A stretch of DNA of 64,000 bases, taken from contig NC_062229.1 in assembly GCF_902686445.1 (NCBI RefSeq), positions 62,001 through 126,000 on the forward strand, given 5' to 3'. The translations under genes were made by a program, and so were the position numbers. This document shows positions 24,101-36,633 of this stretch, piece after piece. Each line of letters starts with the position of its first letter. Positions within the stretch are counted from its first letter, which is position 1. The notes below the pieces were generated by a model. The model saw only the letters and a list, made by a program, of their open reading frames with translations, was not told the origin of the DNA and did no database searches. The DNA is from Sciurus carolinensis. Taxonomy: Eukaryota > Chordata > Mammalia > Rodentia > Sciuridae.

Positions 24101-25370
24101 TGGTACTTTGGTCTGAATCCTGCTGCACCCAGCCTGTCGGAGTCCAGGCCCTGCCTGGCCCTCCATGCCCTGTCCCCAGCCAGTGAAGCCTCCTGTGTGG
24201 CAGGGCTCCACTCCCTGGCCTTGGTGAGGGCAATTATCAGGAGTTCTGATCAGCTGGGCTAGCGACCCCCTCCCTGCAGAGTTGAGTGGCAGGATCCAGG
24301 GCTTGCTGGAAACAAAAGGTGACCCTTGGCTGAGCTGGCTGAGGCTCCCGTCCTGAGCGCTAGGGTCCCTTCCCAGACTTCGCTCCAGCAGAGCAGGGGA
24401 GGGAAAGCCCTCGCCTGGCTCGGGGAGGGGCCGCAGGAGGCTGTTTCGCCGCGGGGAGCTTTGTGTGAAGGCCGGAGGCCAGGGCTGGGCGGGCAGGGCG
24501 TGAGGGGGGCGCTGGGCCAGTTTCAGTAAGACCCTGCCTGAGGGATGCTTTGCCTGGGAGGCCCGTGTGAAAAGGCCTCCAGAACTTGGAGGGCCGCTGA
24601 AGGTGGACGTGGGCTTTCAGTGTGCGCAACACAGCGCCCCGGGAGGGCCAGAAGTGGGTTTCAACGCGCTTCTGACGGTTGAGACCTGGGCTGGGCGCTT
24701 GATGGTCTCCACCCACGTTGGCTGCCACCTGGGCTCCCTCCCAGGCCTGTCTGAGAGGGTGGGGCCCTCCCTGGCACCAGCCTCGCCGGGAACAAAGACG
24801 AGCAGCTGGCCCTGGTGGCCCCTGCCAGGAGCCGGACGGGCGTCCTGCGGCGCGCAAATCCACGGGCGTGCACTGCGGCTTCTCCTAAATCCACCGGGAC
24901 GTTCCTGATTAGCGACTCCGGGGTCCGGGCGGCTGCCGGGCGCGGGGGCCTCCGTGGAAATCGGCAGCCGCCCCTAATCCTGGCTGGAATCCTCTGGCAG
25001 CGGGCCCGCGGGAGCTGCAGGGCGGCTGGGCCGCGGCCAGGCCCCAGCAGGGCAGCAGCGCCGGGGCAGGCGGGCTCCCGCGGGGCCCGGGCCAGGCTCA
25101 GGGCGTTCCGGGGCGGGGGCGCGGAGGGCGGGATTCCGCTCCTCTGCCGACAGTGCGTGCAGGCCTCAGTTTCCCCACCTGTAGGGCGGGCAGCCGCCCA
25201 CCCTGCGACCCAGGCCTCAGTTTCCCCGCCCCTGCATTAGCCGTCGGACTTAGTTGCTCTGGGGCGGGCCAAGGACGGTCAGCGGTGATCCCAGGGTCAC
25301 GCTGCGCCCGCAGGTTCCTCGGCCCCTACGCCAGTATCCGAGCAAAAGTTCGGTTTGAATCCGACGTTTT
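24100..25370. other. PTBP1 upstream flank, increasingly CpG-rich
   Basis: No coding exon was recognised. CpG density rises from about 24840 toward the PTBP1 promoter. Short duplications such as 'aggcctcagtttcccc' (25160 and 25211) are visible. Confidence 0.5.
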
Positions 25371-25933
25371 GGCTATGTGCCCACAAGCAAGATGGAGCGC
25401 TGCAGGTTTCCTGCCCGACTCCAAGATGGAGACACCCTCCCTTTGCCCTCACGCAGCGGGCGTACAGCCCCTGCCCACTTGCAAGATGGCAGCAGCGCGG
25501 GGCAAGCACGCTTCTTGCCGCCTGACACGCCACGTACCCACTCTCAAGATGGCTTCTCCCGCAAAGCCGCTCGCCGGGTGGCAGTTCGCCCATTGGCTCA
25601 AAAGTCATCACGTGCTCCCACCCTTCTCGTCCTATCCCTACTCCACAGGTCGTTTCCGCCTTCTTCCGTAAAGGACGGCCATTTCCTCCAATAGCCACCT
25701 GTTCCCTCTCTCAGCCCCACCCCCCGAGCGACTTTCTGGCCATTGAGAGGCACTAGCTAAGGCCAGAAGGGCTGTCCCCGCCCCTTGCCGCGGCGGGAGC
25801 CAATGAGCAACACGCGCGGGGGACGTGTGCGGGCGTCTCCGCCATCTTGTGAGTCTATAACTCGGAGCCGTTGGGTCGGTTCCTGCTATTCCGGCGCCTC
25901 CACTCCGTCCCCTGCGGGTCTGCTCTGTGTGCC
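25370..25933 (+). promoter_or_regulatory. PTBP1: PTBP1 CpG-island promoter with YY1-like and CCAAT motifs
   Basis: This TATA-less stretch has four plus-strand CAAGATGG motifs (25388, 25422, 25482, 25545) and one minus copy at 25842-25849, all like the core of YY1 sites. It has CCAAT or ATTGG motifs at about 25591, 25689 and 25799, and a TCACGTG E-box near 25608. The text before the ATG at 25934 (agtctataactcggagccgt onward) resembles the PTBP1 5' UTR, so transcription probably starts near 25850. Site identity is by motif only. Confidence 0.8.
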
Positions 25934-28900
25934 ATGGACGGGTGAGTCGCGCCGCGCCCCGCGCCCGCCATTCTCTTCGCGCTCCCACCCTTCCTTCGTC
26001 CCCACCCGGACTTTCCCCGCTGCCACCCGGGCCGGTGCGCGCGCGGGGCCTCTGGTCCGCGTGGCACGCGCGGGACCTGGGCTGCGGGGAAGGATGGGCT
26101 GCGCCCTTGCCCCGCGGCCTGTCTCCGGATCATCCCGGTGCACTTCCGGCTCTTGCGCGCCGGGTTCCGAGCGCACGCTGCCTCGCGCCCCCTCCTCGCC
26201 CTCCCATGCGCGCGGCCCGGACGTTCCGCGTCTTTTCCGCCACGGCGTCGCGCGGCCGTACTCGCTTTCCGTTCTCCTTGCACGCATGCGCTGCCTCCGG
26301 GCGCGCGGATGTCCCTCCTCACGCCCCGTCTGGCGCCGCGCGCGCGTGCGCCGTGTGCCGAGTGCCGCGGGCCCCGCTGCGCGTGCGCGGTCCTCGGCGG
26401 GGGCGCGCGCCTTTCCCGCCGCGCGGGCTCAGCCCGGGGCCGGGCGGGGTCCCGGGACCGGGGGCGCGCGTGGCCAGGGTCTCGCACCCGCGGGCGAGCT
26501 GCCGGTGGGCGGCTGCACGGCGTCGGAGCCCGGAGGTGCTTGGCGCCCCCGGCGTGTCTGCGAGGCGGTTCCTCGCTGCGTCGCGCGGAGTGTGTGCAAG
26601 CGGGCCTCGGCGTTCCTTCCGGTGGGCAGGCCGGGACCCTCCCGGGGCCGTGGCGGAGGCGAGGGCCCGGCACTCCTGCCTTCCCGAGCGAGGGAGAAAG
26701 TCCAGTCACGCGGAGCCGGGGTTGATGAGTAACTGGGATTGTATTCTGGCACGCCTGTTAAATTTGTTAATTTTAACCAACCGTTTGAACTGCCAGCTGC
26801 CGCGGCCTCTGCAGGGCTCCCCTGCCCCCACCGGGGCGGAAGCCTGTGGCCTTTCCGAGCGCTTCCATTTTTATAGAAAGCAAACAGCAGTCCTGAACTT
26901 TAAAGGCAAACCCCAGCTTTTGAGGGAGTGTCTTTTGTCTCTACCTCTAGGCACCGTCCAGAGGCGGGGCCTGGGGTCCTGCTGGGAGGGAGGGGCGCTG
27001 GAGGACAATGGTGGCCCCTTTCAAGTTGAGAGTAAGTGACGGCTCACTTCTCAGCCCCTCGGAGCTTCCTGGCTGGCCCTGCCGGTCTCTGCCCCTGGCT
27101 GCACACCTTGCTGACATCTCTCCTCTTCTCTCCACAGCATCGTCCCAGACATAGCAGTTGGCACGAAGGTAGGCACAGTTTACTTTGCTTCTTGGGTGTA
27201 CTGCCCTGTACTCTGTTGGCTTAGAGTGGAGGACTGTGTTTGTTTTTAAAGCAGCACTCCTGCTTGTTTGCAACTTGGATTGGCTGGTAGGGTGTTTAGG
27301 GCAGGAGTTCTTGAGCCCTGTCCGCTTCAGATTGTAGGATTGCCCGCCATGGCATGAGTTCTGAACCAGCAGGTTTGGTGGTCTGTGCAGTGTGGCTCCA
27401 AGTTCCGTGCAACACCATGAGGACTCCTTACCTCTTTGCTAGGAATCTCTATCTCCAGACTCAGGAAAGCTCCCTGGGCTGTGGAGGGGAGCTGTTGACC
27501 GAGTCCTGAGCACTGGGGAGAGGAGCCAGGTTCAGTGCATGGAGTTTCTGTATTTGACATGAGAGTGTCTCTTGGTGGCATTGTGGTTCAGGAGGACCTG
27601 TTGTCAGTTACCAGGTTATTTTTGCTCTTAGACTTTCCTAGCATGTTCTAGGTCAAAAGTAGTGGAGGAGTTCATCCTCATCAGCATCAGACCCTGTGGT
27701 TTTGGGTGGTTGGTTTTTTGAAATAGGGTCTCATTTATTTGCCCAAGCTGGCCTCAAACTCACAATCCTCTTGCCTCAGCCTCCCAAGTAGCTAGGATGG
27801 CAGGTGTGGACCTTCTTGCCCAAATGATAGATGTTTAGTCAGCCAGCAGTTGCTCAGGTGCAGAGCTGCAGGACGCGGGGAAGGCTGAGCACCATACTAC
27901 CTGAGAACCAGCCTGTGCCTTGAAGGAAAGGCCTGGCCTTGGTGTGCAGACGCAGGCAGCTGTGGCACCTTCCTGTGTGTGATGAACAGCTGGGGGCTGG
28001 GGGACGTCCTGTCCCTGGCTCGTTCCTGGAGAGGCTCCTGTGGCTTGTGCCCACTGGGGCATCCTGAGCAGCTGATAGCTGGTTTGTGGTCAGCCTGGTG
28101 ACTCCTGGACTGGGTTTCCCTTTCTCACGTGGGTTGTTGTCTACATGCTGGATCTTCCTGCAGATAAACCTGCTCTTTCAGTGCCAGGAGAGGGAGTGGG
28201 GTTTTGATGGGAAGCCCTTGCTTGGGTACTGTCTGGCTGGAAGGATCCCTGGCTGCTTTGGGAGCCACTGTCCACCTGAGGCTCTTTGCTCTAGGTTTTT
28301 CCTGGGGGCCACGCCTCCTGCTCAAGAGGTCAGACGGCCTCAAAGCCAGCCTGGGCAGGACAGAGGCGGGTCTCTGTGTGTTGCCTCTGCAGCCAGTGGA
28401 AAGGCTGGGCTTGGGTGCTGGTGCAGAAGGTCCTACGTGGAGACCCTGAGCCCAGCCTAAGTTCTGGGATGCCTGGGTCACACTTCTGTGGAGTGTGTCG
28501 GACTGAGCCTGTGGCCCCGAGTGGGCGTGGAGTTGTCTGCCCCAGACAGTTGTGGGTGCGCCTACCCTGCCTGTGGGAAGGCGGTTAAGCTCAGGCAGGC
28601 AGCCAAGAGGCCAGTACTAGGAAGTGCAGCTCCACCCACCACTGCTGTCCAGGTGGAAGAGGGCCCTTTAAGGTTAATACACACTCATGAGCGTGCGGGC
28701 CCCCCCCCCCCATGGGCCAAGTCCTTGAGGAGGGTGTGCTGTGGGCAGGAAGTGACTCCTGTGGTCAGTGTCTGTGGGGGTGGGGTGAAGCTTCATGTTT
28801 TAGGTGTGCCTGCCCAAGGGAGGTACTCCTGTGTTCTCTAGTCATCTGGTTTCCCCTACTGCCGTCAGTGCCCAGCAGGCACAACAATAGTCCTAAAGCC

Positions 28901-31900
28901 TCCTGTGATTCCCGGTTTGCTTATTGGCAGGGCCAGGCTGAAGCCCCAGGATGGGCCCAGGTTTGTCTAACATACACTTCATTTATGCAAACCTGACCTT
29001 TGCTGCCCTGGATTCTGCAGCATTCCTTGGCCCTAAGGCTTCCTTGGGGATGAACAGGCCTTCTCGGTAGGCATAGGGCCGAGGGTCTGAGTGATTACCT
29101 CGGCTGCTACCTTGGTAGTGATGCATGGTGCTGGCAGGGTCCGCGGTGGCTGTTCCTGAGCCTCCTCCCACTGCTGTTTGGGAGCCCCTGAGTGTCTCCC
29201 GCCTTGTCTCCGTACCTGATGCTCAGAGTGGACCTGGGGAGGAGGCACTGGGCCAGTGCAGGACCCAGCGCTTGTGTGGACAGCAGTGAGGGTGTCCTTC
29301 AGAGTGGCACCTCCATAGGCAGCAGGAGGAGGGGGAATCCTGTGTGGGACAGGAGGTGGGGGTTGCTCCTCCACCCTGAGGGCCCCACAGATGGTCCAGG
29401 GCTTAGTGGGTGGCAGCTTTGAAGAGAGAAGAGCAGGGGCAGAGGTTTGCAGGTAGAGTTTGTGCTTCACGGTTCTCGGGCCTGTTTTTGTTTCCCTGGT
29501 AACGAGTCTAAGGATTGTCCCCAAATCATCTCCAGTTTCACCTTTTGAATCTGAGCCCCACATCAGAAGGATGTTTGCTTTTCTAACCCAGGATCAGTCT
29601 CCTGGTGATTCCTGAGGGTTGATCGGTTACCCCACTCCCTGCCACGGGGTAGCACGGCCTGCCTGGTGCATAAAGGGGCAGTGTCTCTACTGCTGTAAAA
29701 GTGTGCCGAGGCTGAGGGTTGGATTTCCTCAGGCAGCTGGGAAATAGGACAGGCTTGGGGGCTGGAGAGCAGTGGGCAGCAAGGCTTTGTTTATGCGGAA
29801 GCCACCAGCAGCTCAGCTGGGAGTGAGGTGCGCGCCGCGCTCGTACTGAAGGGCTGCAGCTGTGCTCTCATGGGCAGACACGTGGGGGCTGCGCGGCTAG
29901 CCCGCTCCATGTGGCTGCTGGCATGTGCCCAGGCCACCAGTGAGGGTGGCTAGTGGGGCAGCCTAGGCCTGTAGCTGAAACTCTGCAAAGCCCCAGGCTT
30001 CCAGAGGTGTACACTAGGGACCTGAGACGGCGTCTGCTCTTGGGTGGGGCTGGGGGTGGTGTGAGTAAGGGTCTCTGGTAGTGAGTGCAGCTCGGTGTTG
30101 CTCTTGTCTTCCAGCGGGGATCTGACGAGCTCTTCTCTACGTGTGTCACTAACGGACCCTTTATCATGAGCAGCAACTCTGCCTCTGCAGGTAACCCCAT
30201 GTTCAGAGCCCCCACCTGCACCCTGCCGGCTGTGTGTGTGGGTCTTGGATAGAGTCGCATGTGGCTGTCCTTGCTGGACTCGAGCTCGCTCCTTCCACAG
30301 TTCATACCCCGTGGCCTGTGGCCACACTGCAGGTCCAGGGCTGATTGCGGCCCAGAATTCCTAGGGCCATGCTTAACTGCCAGGCCTGCTTTTGGATGTA
30401 TGGAGGCAAAGGTGTGTAAAGCTGGATCCTGGCAGTCTTGACCTTGAGCCTCCTGGTTGGTCACTCAGCTTTCCTGGGAGCTGGAGGGCAGGACCCTCCA
30501 GGACAGGGCAAGGGAGCTCTGGCCTTGGTCAGAGAGAGAGAAGGCCTCTGGGAGGACAGACCCTGCTGCAACCCGAAGCCCACCCCACCTCTTTCAGCCA
30601 ACGGAAATGACAGCAAGAAGTTCAAAGGTGACAGCAGGAGTGCGGGTGTCCCCTCCCGTGTGATCCACATCCGCAAGCTGCCCAGTGACGTCACTGAGGG
30701 CGAGGTCATCTCCCTGGGGCTGCCCTTTGGGAAGGTCACCAACCTCCTGATGCTGAAGGGCAAGAACCAGGCCTTCATCGAGATGAACACAGAGGAGGCG
30801 GCCAACACCATGGTCAACTACTACACCTCGGTGACGCCGGTGCTGCGGGGCCAGCCCATCTACATCCAGTTCTCCAACCACAAGGAGCTCAAGACCGACA
30901 GCTCCCCAAACCAGGCGGTGCGTCCTGCGTGCGGGACGGGGGGTGGCGTCCTGGGGGTGCCCACCACGGGGCTCACGGTGCTGCCTCCACAGCGAGCCCA
31001 GGCGGCGCTGCAGGCCGTGAACTCGGTCCAGTCAGGGAACCTGGCCTTGGCCGCCTCTGCCGCAGCCGTGGACGCAGGGATGGCGATGGCTGGGCAGAGC
31101 CCCGTGCTCAGAATCATCGTGGAGAACCTGTTCTACCCCGTGACGCTGGACGTGCTGCACCAGGTGAGGCTGTGGGCACCCAGGCAGGGGCCGCCTCCGG
31201 GGGGGCACAGAGGCTCATGGCGTCCCGCCCTGCAGATCTTCTCCAAGTTCGGCACGGTTCTGAAGATCATCACCTTCACCAAGAACAACCAGTTCCAGGC
31301 TCTGCTGCAGTACGCCGACCCCGTGAGCGCCCAGCACGCCAAGCTGGTGAGTGGGGGCCCGGGGAGGCGTGGCCTGGGGCCTGGCCGCAGCTCACCTGCC
31401 CCTCCCTGCAGTCGCTGGACGGGCAGAACATCTACAACGCCTGCTGCACGCTGCGCATCGATTTCTCAAAGCTGACCAGCCTGAACGTCAAGTACAACAA
31501 CGACAAGAGCCGCGACTACACGCGCCCAGACCTGCCTTCCGGGGACAGCCAGCCCTCGCTGGACCAGACCATGGCCGCAGCCTTCGGTGAGACGCCGCCC
31601 CAGCCAGCCCAGCGTGCGCAGCGTTGGCTCTGAGCCAGGCCCGGCCCCTAGCTGGGTGGGATGCGTAGTTCAGTCAGGCCCTCAGGCCCAGGGAGTAGCT
31701 CCGCCCGCTCGCCAGCCCTGAGAGCAAGGACCTGCCCGCGAGGCCCGGCCCTGCTGGCGGTGCAGGTTGTGGGTGCGGTGATTAGTGTCTCTTTGTTTCT
31801 AGGTGCACCTGGTATAATCTCAGCCTCTCCGTATGCAGGAGCTGGGTTCCCTCCCACCTTTGCCATTCCTCAAGCCACAGGTACTCACCTCGGCCCCAGC

Positions 31901-34900
31901 GACTGCATGCCTCACCCTTTCCACGTAACTCTGCCTCCACGGCAGCCAGCGTGGCCGACTGGTCCCTGGCGAGTGCCGGGGAGAGGGGAAGGGAGCCGCA
32001 GGGGCAGCTGCGTCCACAGAGGCGGCTCGATACGGCAGTGGAGAGGCAGGGCAGGGCAGCGGGCCCGCAAGTCGGGTGTTGGCGTTGGCGAAAGCCGCTA
32101 ACTGCGCAGTCTTGTGGTCTGGTTCCCTTCAAGCACTCGGGCGCGGACGAGGACGCAGTGGAGGGATGTGTCCCTAGTAGTTGAATTTGAGTGGCCTGGT
32201 AAGCGAGTGGCCTCCGCTGAGGAGCATGAGCCGGCGGCCGGCACACGTGTGCATCGTTCCGGCCGCTGCGGCCGTGGGCGAGCAGTGCGTGCTGCGTCTG
32301 CATGGAGGACGGCGCGACTTGCACGCACGCCGCGTCCTGTCGGGCCCTGCCTGCGAGGCCCGTGTCTGCGTTTTCGGACCCAGGCTTCCGTGCTGTGTGG
32401 CGCATGCAGAGGGTCCACCGCCCAGACCTCAGTGCTGCGAGGAGTCGGGTGCACTGGTGGAGCCGCCGGGGCCGTGTGGCTGCACCGGGGTCCAGAGGAG
32501 CCCACAGGCGCCCCTCACAGGGCCCGAGCCTGGCGCCGCCTCCCGTGGCTCCTTGTGCATGAGGAGGGGCGTCTGCGCCCCCTTGTGGCAGGCGGAGGCT
32601 GCTCACGTCCTGACCGCCTCTTCCCTTCCAGGTCTCTCCGTTCCTAACGTGCATGGAGCCCTGGCCCCGTTGGCCATCCCATCAGCCGCAGCTGCAGCAG
32701 CCGCCGCAGGCCGCATCGCCATCCCAGGCCTGGCAGGGGCCGGGAACTCCGTCCTTCTGGTCAGCAACCTCAACCCCGAGGTATGTGGGTCCCTCTGGGG
32801 CCGCTTCTCCTAAAGCACAAGCAGGGCGTGCGGGGCACATGGGGGGCCTGGGTCTCCGGCTCTGGAGCCCCCGCAGCAACCTCAGGCTCGCAGCGTGGCC
32901 GCCTCACTGTTGGAGTCTGCTCCACCCCGCGACGTCCCCTGCTTACTGCCTTTCCCAGGGTCCTCTGAGTTTCCTGTCTTCTGACGTCTCGTTTGGCATT
33001 TTCAATTCCGTGACGTTGAGTTGAAATTCCTCCTGTCACTTAACCAAGGCGAGCTAGGCTGGCTGTGGGCCCAGTGGGCACAGCCTACAGGCCCGGCTGC
33101 TGGAGGCTGGGGTGCTGGGGGCTCAGGGTGTTCACCTCGTGAGTGGGCCCTGCTCGTGACTGGCGTCACAGACGGCTCCGTGTCTGTGGTGCTCGTGTGG
33201 CTCTCCGGGGCCGGAGGTGGGGCAGGACGGCGTGCCAGCAGCAGTCCTGGGTCCTGAGCCAGGGCACTCGGTGGACCAGCAGCCGCCTCCGCTCGCTGCG
33301 CAGCTGTGCTGCTGGTGGCCGCGCCGTCCCCTCCCGGGCCGCGCCCAGGTGCCTCTCCCTGCGTCTCCCCAGGTGGAGCGCTGCGTGTGCGCGTGTGACG
33401 GGGACACTCCCTGGTCTTCTTACGTATTTACTGACCTGTTTTTGCTACTTTTTTTCTTTTCTCCCCTTCCCCTTTCCCTATTTTTTTTCTTGCCCTGATC
33501 CGGAATTTCTTTGCCAACTGACTGCACGGTTCTTCTGCTTCCTGTTGTTGCTTGAAACAAACAAAACATAAATAAATAAAAACAATCCCCCCCAAACCCT
33601 GCTCTCCGGAACAACCCGCCCTTGAATATTAACATCCTGGCAACTCATCACATCAACCTGCTCGCCTGCGGGACTGTCTTCCTCCTGGTGGACGATGGCA
33701 ACTCGCCCCCCTGACCTCTCCCTCCCCCCTGTCCCTTCGCTGCCTTGCTCTGCTGTCCTCTAAAGAGAGTCACACCCCAAAGCCTCTTTATTCTTTTCGG
33801 TATGTTATTCCCACTTTTATTACCTTGTTTTCGTTTAGTTGGTGGTTTTACGCCCTGAGATGTGCCCTGAGTTTGTGTCGGCATTCTGCCTCCCTACGTG
33901 GTTTGCTTCCGGTTTGCAACCGTCTCGCGTAGACGCGCATGGTTACCGCCCTGCATGCTTCTCCAAGAGTTAAGCGTGTCAGTAGCATGTGAACGTGGTC
34001 GTTCTCGACAGCCGGCCTGTCCCGGACGTTAGGACCTGGCTGGACGTGGGCGCTCCTGTTAGCGGGCCCTGGGCTGCTAGGCACAGGCTCCCCGGCGGGC
34101 TGAGAGCCCCTTGAGGGGTGCGCAGGGGCTCGGGCTGGCACTTGGTGGGGCCAGGCGCTCACGGCCTTGTCCCTGGCTCCCAAAGGCGTCTACGGGGACG
34201 TGCAGCGGGTGAAGATCTTGTTCAACAAGAAGGAGAATGCGCTGGTGCAGATGGCAGACGGCAGCCAGGCCCAGCTGGGTAAGAGGCGCCCCGGCCCCGG
34301 GGCAGGCACAGGGGGTGCCCACCAGGCCCCTGGTCACATGTCCCCCCTCACCCCCAGCCATGAGCCACCTGAACGGGCACAAGCTGCACGGGAAGCCCAT
34401 CCGCATCACACTGTCCAAGCACCAGAACGTCCAGCTGCCGCGTGAGGGCCAGGAGGACCAGGGTCTCACCAAGGACTACGGCAACTCCCCGCTGCACCGC
34501 TTCAAGAAGCCGGGCTCCAAGAACTTCCAGAACATCTTCCCGCCCTCCGCCACCCTGCACCTCTCCAACATCCCGTGAGTTCAGGCGCCCACTGCACGGT
34601 GGGCACGGTGGGCCCCGTGGGCCGAGCCTCGGAGCCCCTGAGCACAGCCACCCGCCGGCCATGGCGGCCGTGCTCTGTCCCCTTGCCTGGCTCTGCCTGG
34701 CCTTACAGCCCTTCCCCGCAGGCCTTCCATCACGGAGGAAGACCTCAAGGCCCTGTTCTCCAGCAGCGGGGGCGTGGTCAAGGGCTTCAAGTTCTTCCAG
34801 TGAGTAGGGCTGCCTCCCACCCGCCCGCCTGCCCACCTGCCCGCCTGCCCACCTACCCGCCTGCCCGCCCGCCCGCCCTGCCTGCCCGTGCCCACCGCCG

Positions 34901-35053
34901 GCCGCCCCGCTCTGTTGCAGGAAGGACCGCAAGATGGCGCTGATCCAGATGGGCTCCGTGGAGGAGGCGGTGCAGGCGCTCATCGACCTGCACAACCACG
35001 ACCTGGGCGAGAACCACCACCTGCGGGTCTCCTTCTCCAAGTCCACCATCTAG
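25934..35053 (+). CDS. PTBP1: PTBP1, polypyrimidine tract-binding protein 1
   Basis: PTBP1 is a nuclear hnRNP that binds CU-rich RNA and mainly represses exon inclusion. Coding exons: 25934-25941, 27138-27168, 30115-30190, 30598-30917, 30993-31163, 31236-31346, 31412-31586, 31803-31880, 32632-32780, 33766-33799, 34186-34278, 34358-34574, 34722-34799, 34921-35053 (TAG). They sum to 1674 nt, or 557 residues, equal to the long human isoform. All introns are GT-AG. Four RRMs are visible by their RNP motifs: RRM1 [18 protein letters not shown]2 [21 protein letters not shown]3 [19 protein letters not shown]4 [16 protein letters not shown]. The N-terminus [20 protein letters not shown] carries the nuclear export and localisation region. 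The gene looks fully intact. Confidence 0.98.
27712..27820 (-). repeat. B1 SINE in PTBP1 intron 2
   Basis: Contains aaatagggtctcatttattt, ctggcctcaaactcacaatc and cctcccaagtagctaggatg, the reverse of a B1 left part. Confidence 0.85.
31803..31880 (+). CDS. PTBP1: PTBP1 cassette exon (78 nt, RRM2-RRM3 linker)
   Basis: This in-frame 78-nt exon encodes [20 protein letters not shown] and six more residues. It is the counterpart of human exon 9, whose skipping or alternative 3' splice site gives the shorter PTB isoforms. The acceptor follows a T-rich tract (gtctctttgtttctag). Skipping keeps the frame, as 78 is divisible by 3. Confidence 0.93.
31960..32560. other. CpG-rich block inside a PTBP1 intron
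   Basis: The sequence is intronic, between the cassette exon and the next coding exon. It is unusually rich in CpG (for example cggcggccggcacacg and cggcgcgacttgcacgcacg). No exon or named element was recognised. Confidence 0.5.
33410..33765 (+). promoter_or_regulatory. PTBP1: CU-rich splicing control region before PTBP1 exon 11
   Basis: It contains long pyrimidine runs (tttttttcttttctcccctt, then cctttccctattttttttct) and more CU tracts up to tctgctgtcctctaaag. Published work shows that PTB binds such tracts around exon 11 and makes it skip, lowering its own mRNA. Here the tract pattern is seen; function is from established knowledge. Confidence 0.75.
33766..33799 (+). CDS. PTBP1: PTBP1 34-nt autoregulated exon
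   Basis: The exon agagtcacaccccaaagcct and 14 more bases encodes [11 protein letters not shown] plus the first base of Gly. It is flanked by taaag and gtatgt. At 34 nt its skipping shifts the frame, which in humans sends the transcript to nonsense-mediated decay. It is too short to be noticed as an open frame by itself. Confidence 0.95.
34806..34890. repeat. CCYGCCYG-type tandem repeat in last PTBP1 intron
   Basis: Imperfect repeats of cccgcctgcccacctg and then cccgcccgcccgcc fill most of this 121-nt intron, close to the final acceptor at 34919-34920. Confidence 0.85.
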
Positions 35054-36400
35054 GGGCAGAGCCCCCAGCCAGGCTCCCGGAGCCGCTTCCGTCATTCCAG
35101 AGAAAAGCCACTTTAAGAAGCAGCTGAAGTGACCTTAACAGACCAGAGATTTTATTTTTTTAAAGAGAAATCAGTTTACCTGTTTTTAAAAAAATTAAAT
35201 CTAGCTCACCTTGCTGACCTTGCGGTGACTGACGGCTCGGGCGCTCGGGGACTGCGGCAGGGGTCCTCCGCCTGCCCGGGGCCAGGCCAGGCCAGAGCCA
35301 GCGCCGTGCCTTTGCAGGGCATGTCCGGGGCACCCCAACCACGACTTGGCTTCCTCGTGCCTTAAACCTGCCTGCCTTGCGGCCTTGCACCAACCCAGGG
35401 GGCCGGGGGCCGGGGGCCTGTTCCAGGCAGATGCAAAGTGGCCTCCTGCTCCCGAGGATCATGTGCCCAGTGCTGGGCGGGAGTAGAGACCACAAGGTGT
35501 CAGCGGGGCTGGCCGGCACCCCACACACCACGTAATCAAGTGACGTGATTCTCCCCATGTCCTCCAGCCAGGCCCAGAGGGTCCCAGCCCGGCCTCCTCC
35601 AGCTTAGCCTTTCATTATAATCTTTGTATCGTGTTCTGATGCGGTCGCGACATCTGTGCCTAGCAATATTTCCAGTTGACCAAATATCCTAATCTTTTCT
35701 TCATTTATATGCAAAAGAAATAGTTTTAAGTAACTTTTTATAGCAAGAGGATCCAGCGGTATGAGTGAGCTTTCTCGGTGTTACTTTGTATGCTGTACTT
35801 TCTATTTTATTCTTTGTAATCAATTCACTCGCAGGCAGGACCGTCTCCACGCGGTGGGGCCTCGCCAGCCCCGCCTGCGCAGTGGCCTTACCCAGCCTCC
35901 CGAGATCTGCCTAGGAAGACCAGCTCTAGAACTTTCAGGGGTTTTTTCCTTCAAATTTTGGACCAAAGTCGTGTTTCTGTTCCTGTCTGCTCTGATGCTG
36001 GACCCCAGGCGGTGGGAACCCCCAGGTCCTGACCACCCTCCTCCCTGGGGGACACCTGGTCCCATCGCCCCAGCAGCAGGGCCGGTCTCCTCGGACCCCC
36101 ATTCCGTAGCGGAGTGTGACAAGGGTGTAAATATTTATAATTTTTTATACCTGTTGAGACATGGAGGGGCGCATCGCGGTTTTTTACAGTGACGTGTATA
36201 TTTTGGTAGCAGCGACTCGGGCTCAGTGTTTGGCGCGCGGGGCCACGAGCATTCCAGTGCCCGCCCAGGGCTTGTACGGAGAACTCCATTAAAGCAGTTT
36301 TATAACACCTCTGCTCCCTGTAGCCGTCTTCTTTGCTGTCGCTGTGGAGGGCAGCTGGCCGGTCTGTACTGGATGTGAATAAACTTCTTCTTACCCTGCG
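35054..36400 (+). other. PTBP1: PTBP1 3' UTR
   Basis: The stretch from the TAG to two poly(A) signals is about 1.3 kb. It contains AT-rich stretches such as taagtaactttttatagcaa and no coding exon. Confidence 0.8.
36288..36383 (+). terminator. PTBP1: Two PTBP1 polyadenylation signals
   Basis: ATTAAA lies at 36288-36293 and AATAAA at 36378-36383. The second is followed by a T-rich segment (cttcttcttaccctg, then cccctcttttttggg). Confidence 0.75.
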
Positions 36401-36633
36401 CTTCTGATTCCCCTCTTTTTTGGGCCTGTCGTCTTGCTGCTGTTTCCTCTCTGAATCCAGCCACTTGCTTCCCTCCTCCGCCCTGGGTGGCCCTGGCTGG
36501 GGGCTGCTGGCCACGTCCCCTGGGCAAGGCCTGAGGCCTTCCTGCCCAGAGTGGCAGGGGCCAGGGTTGGGGCTCACCCTGCCCTTGGGCCCACACAGAC
36601 CAGAGGACTCTGGACCCTGATGTCAGCAGTCAC

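Noticed and set aside
25785..27039. Long plus-strand open frames over the PTBP1 promoter and first intron
   Set aside because: CpG islands are poor in stop codons; Arg/Ala/Pro-rich translations without motifs, overlapping the real PTBP1 exon 1 in other frames.
30438..31475. Plus-strand frame reading through PTBP1 introns
   Set aside because: It joins true exons with short stop-free introns; consensus splice sites and the known protein show the intron parts are not coding.
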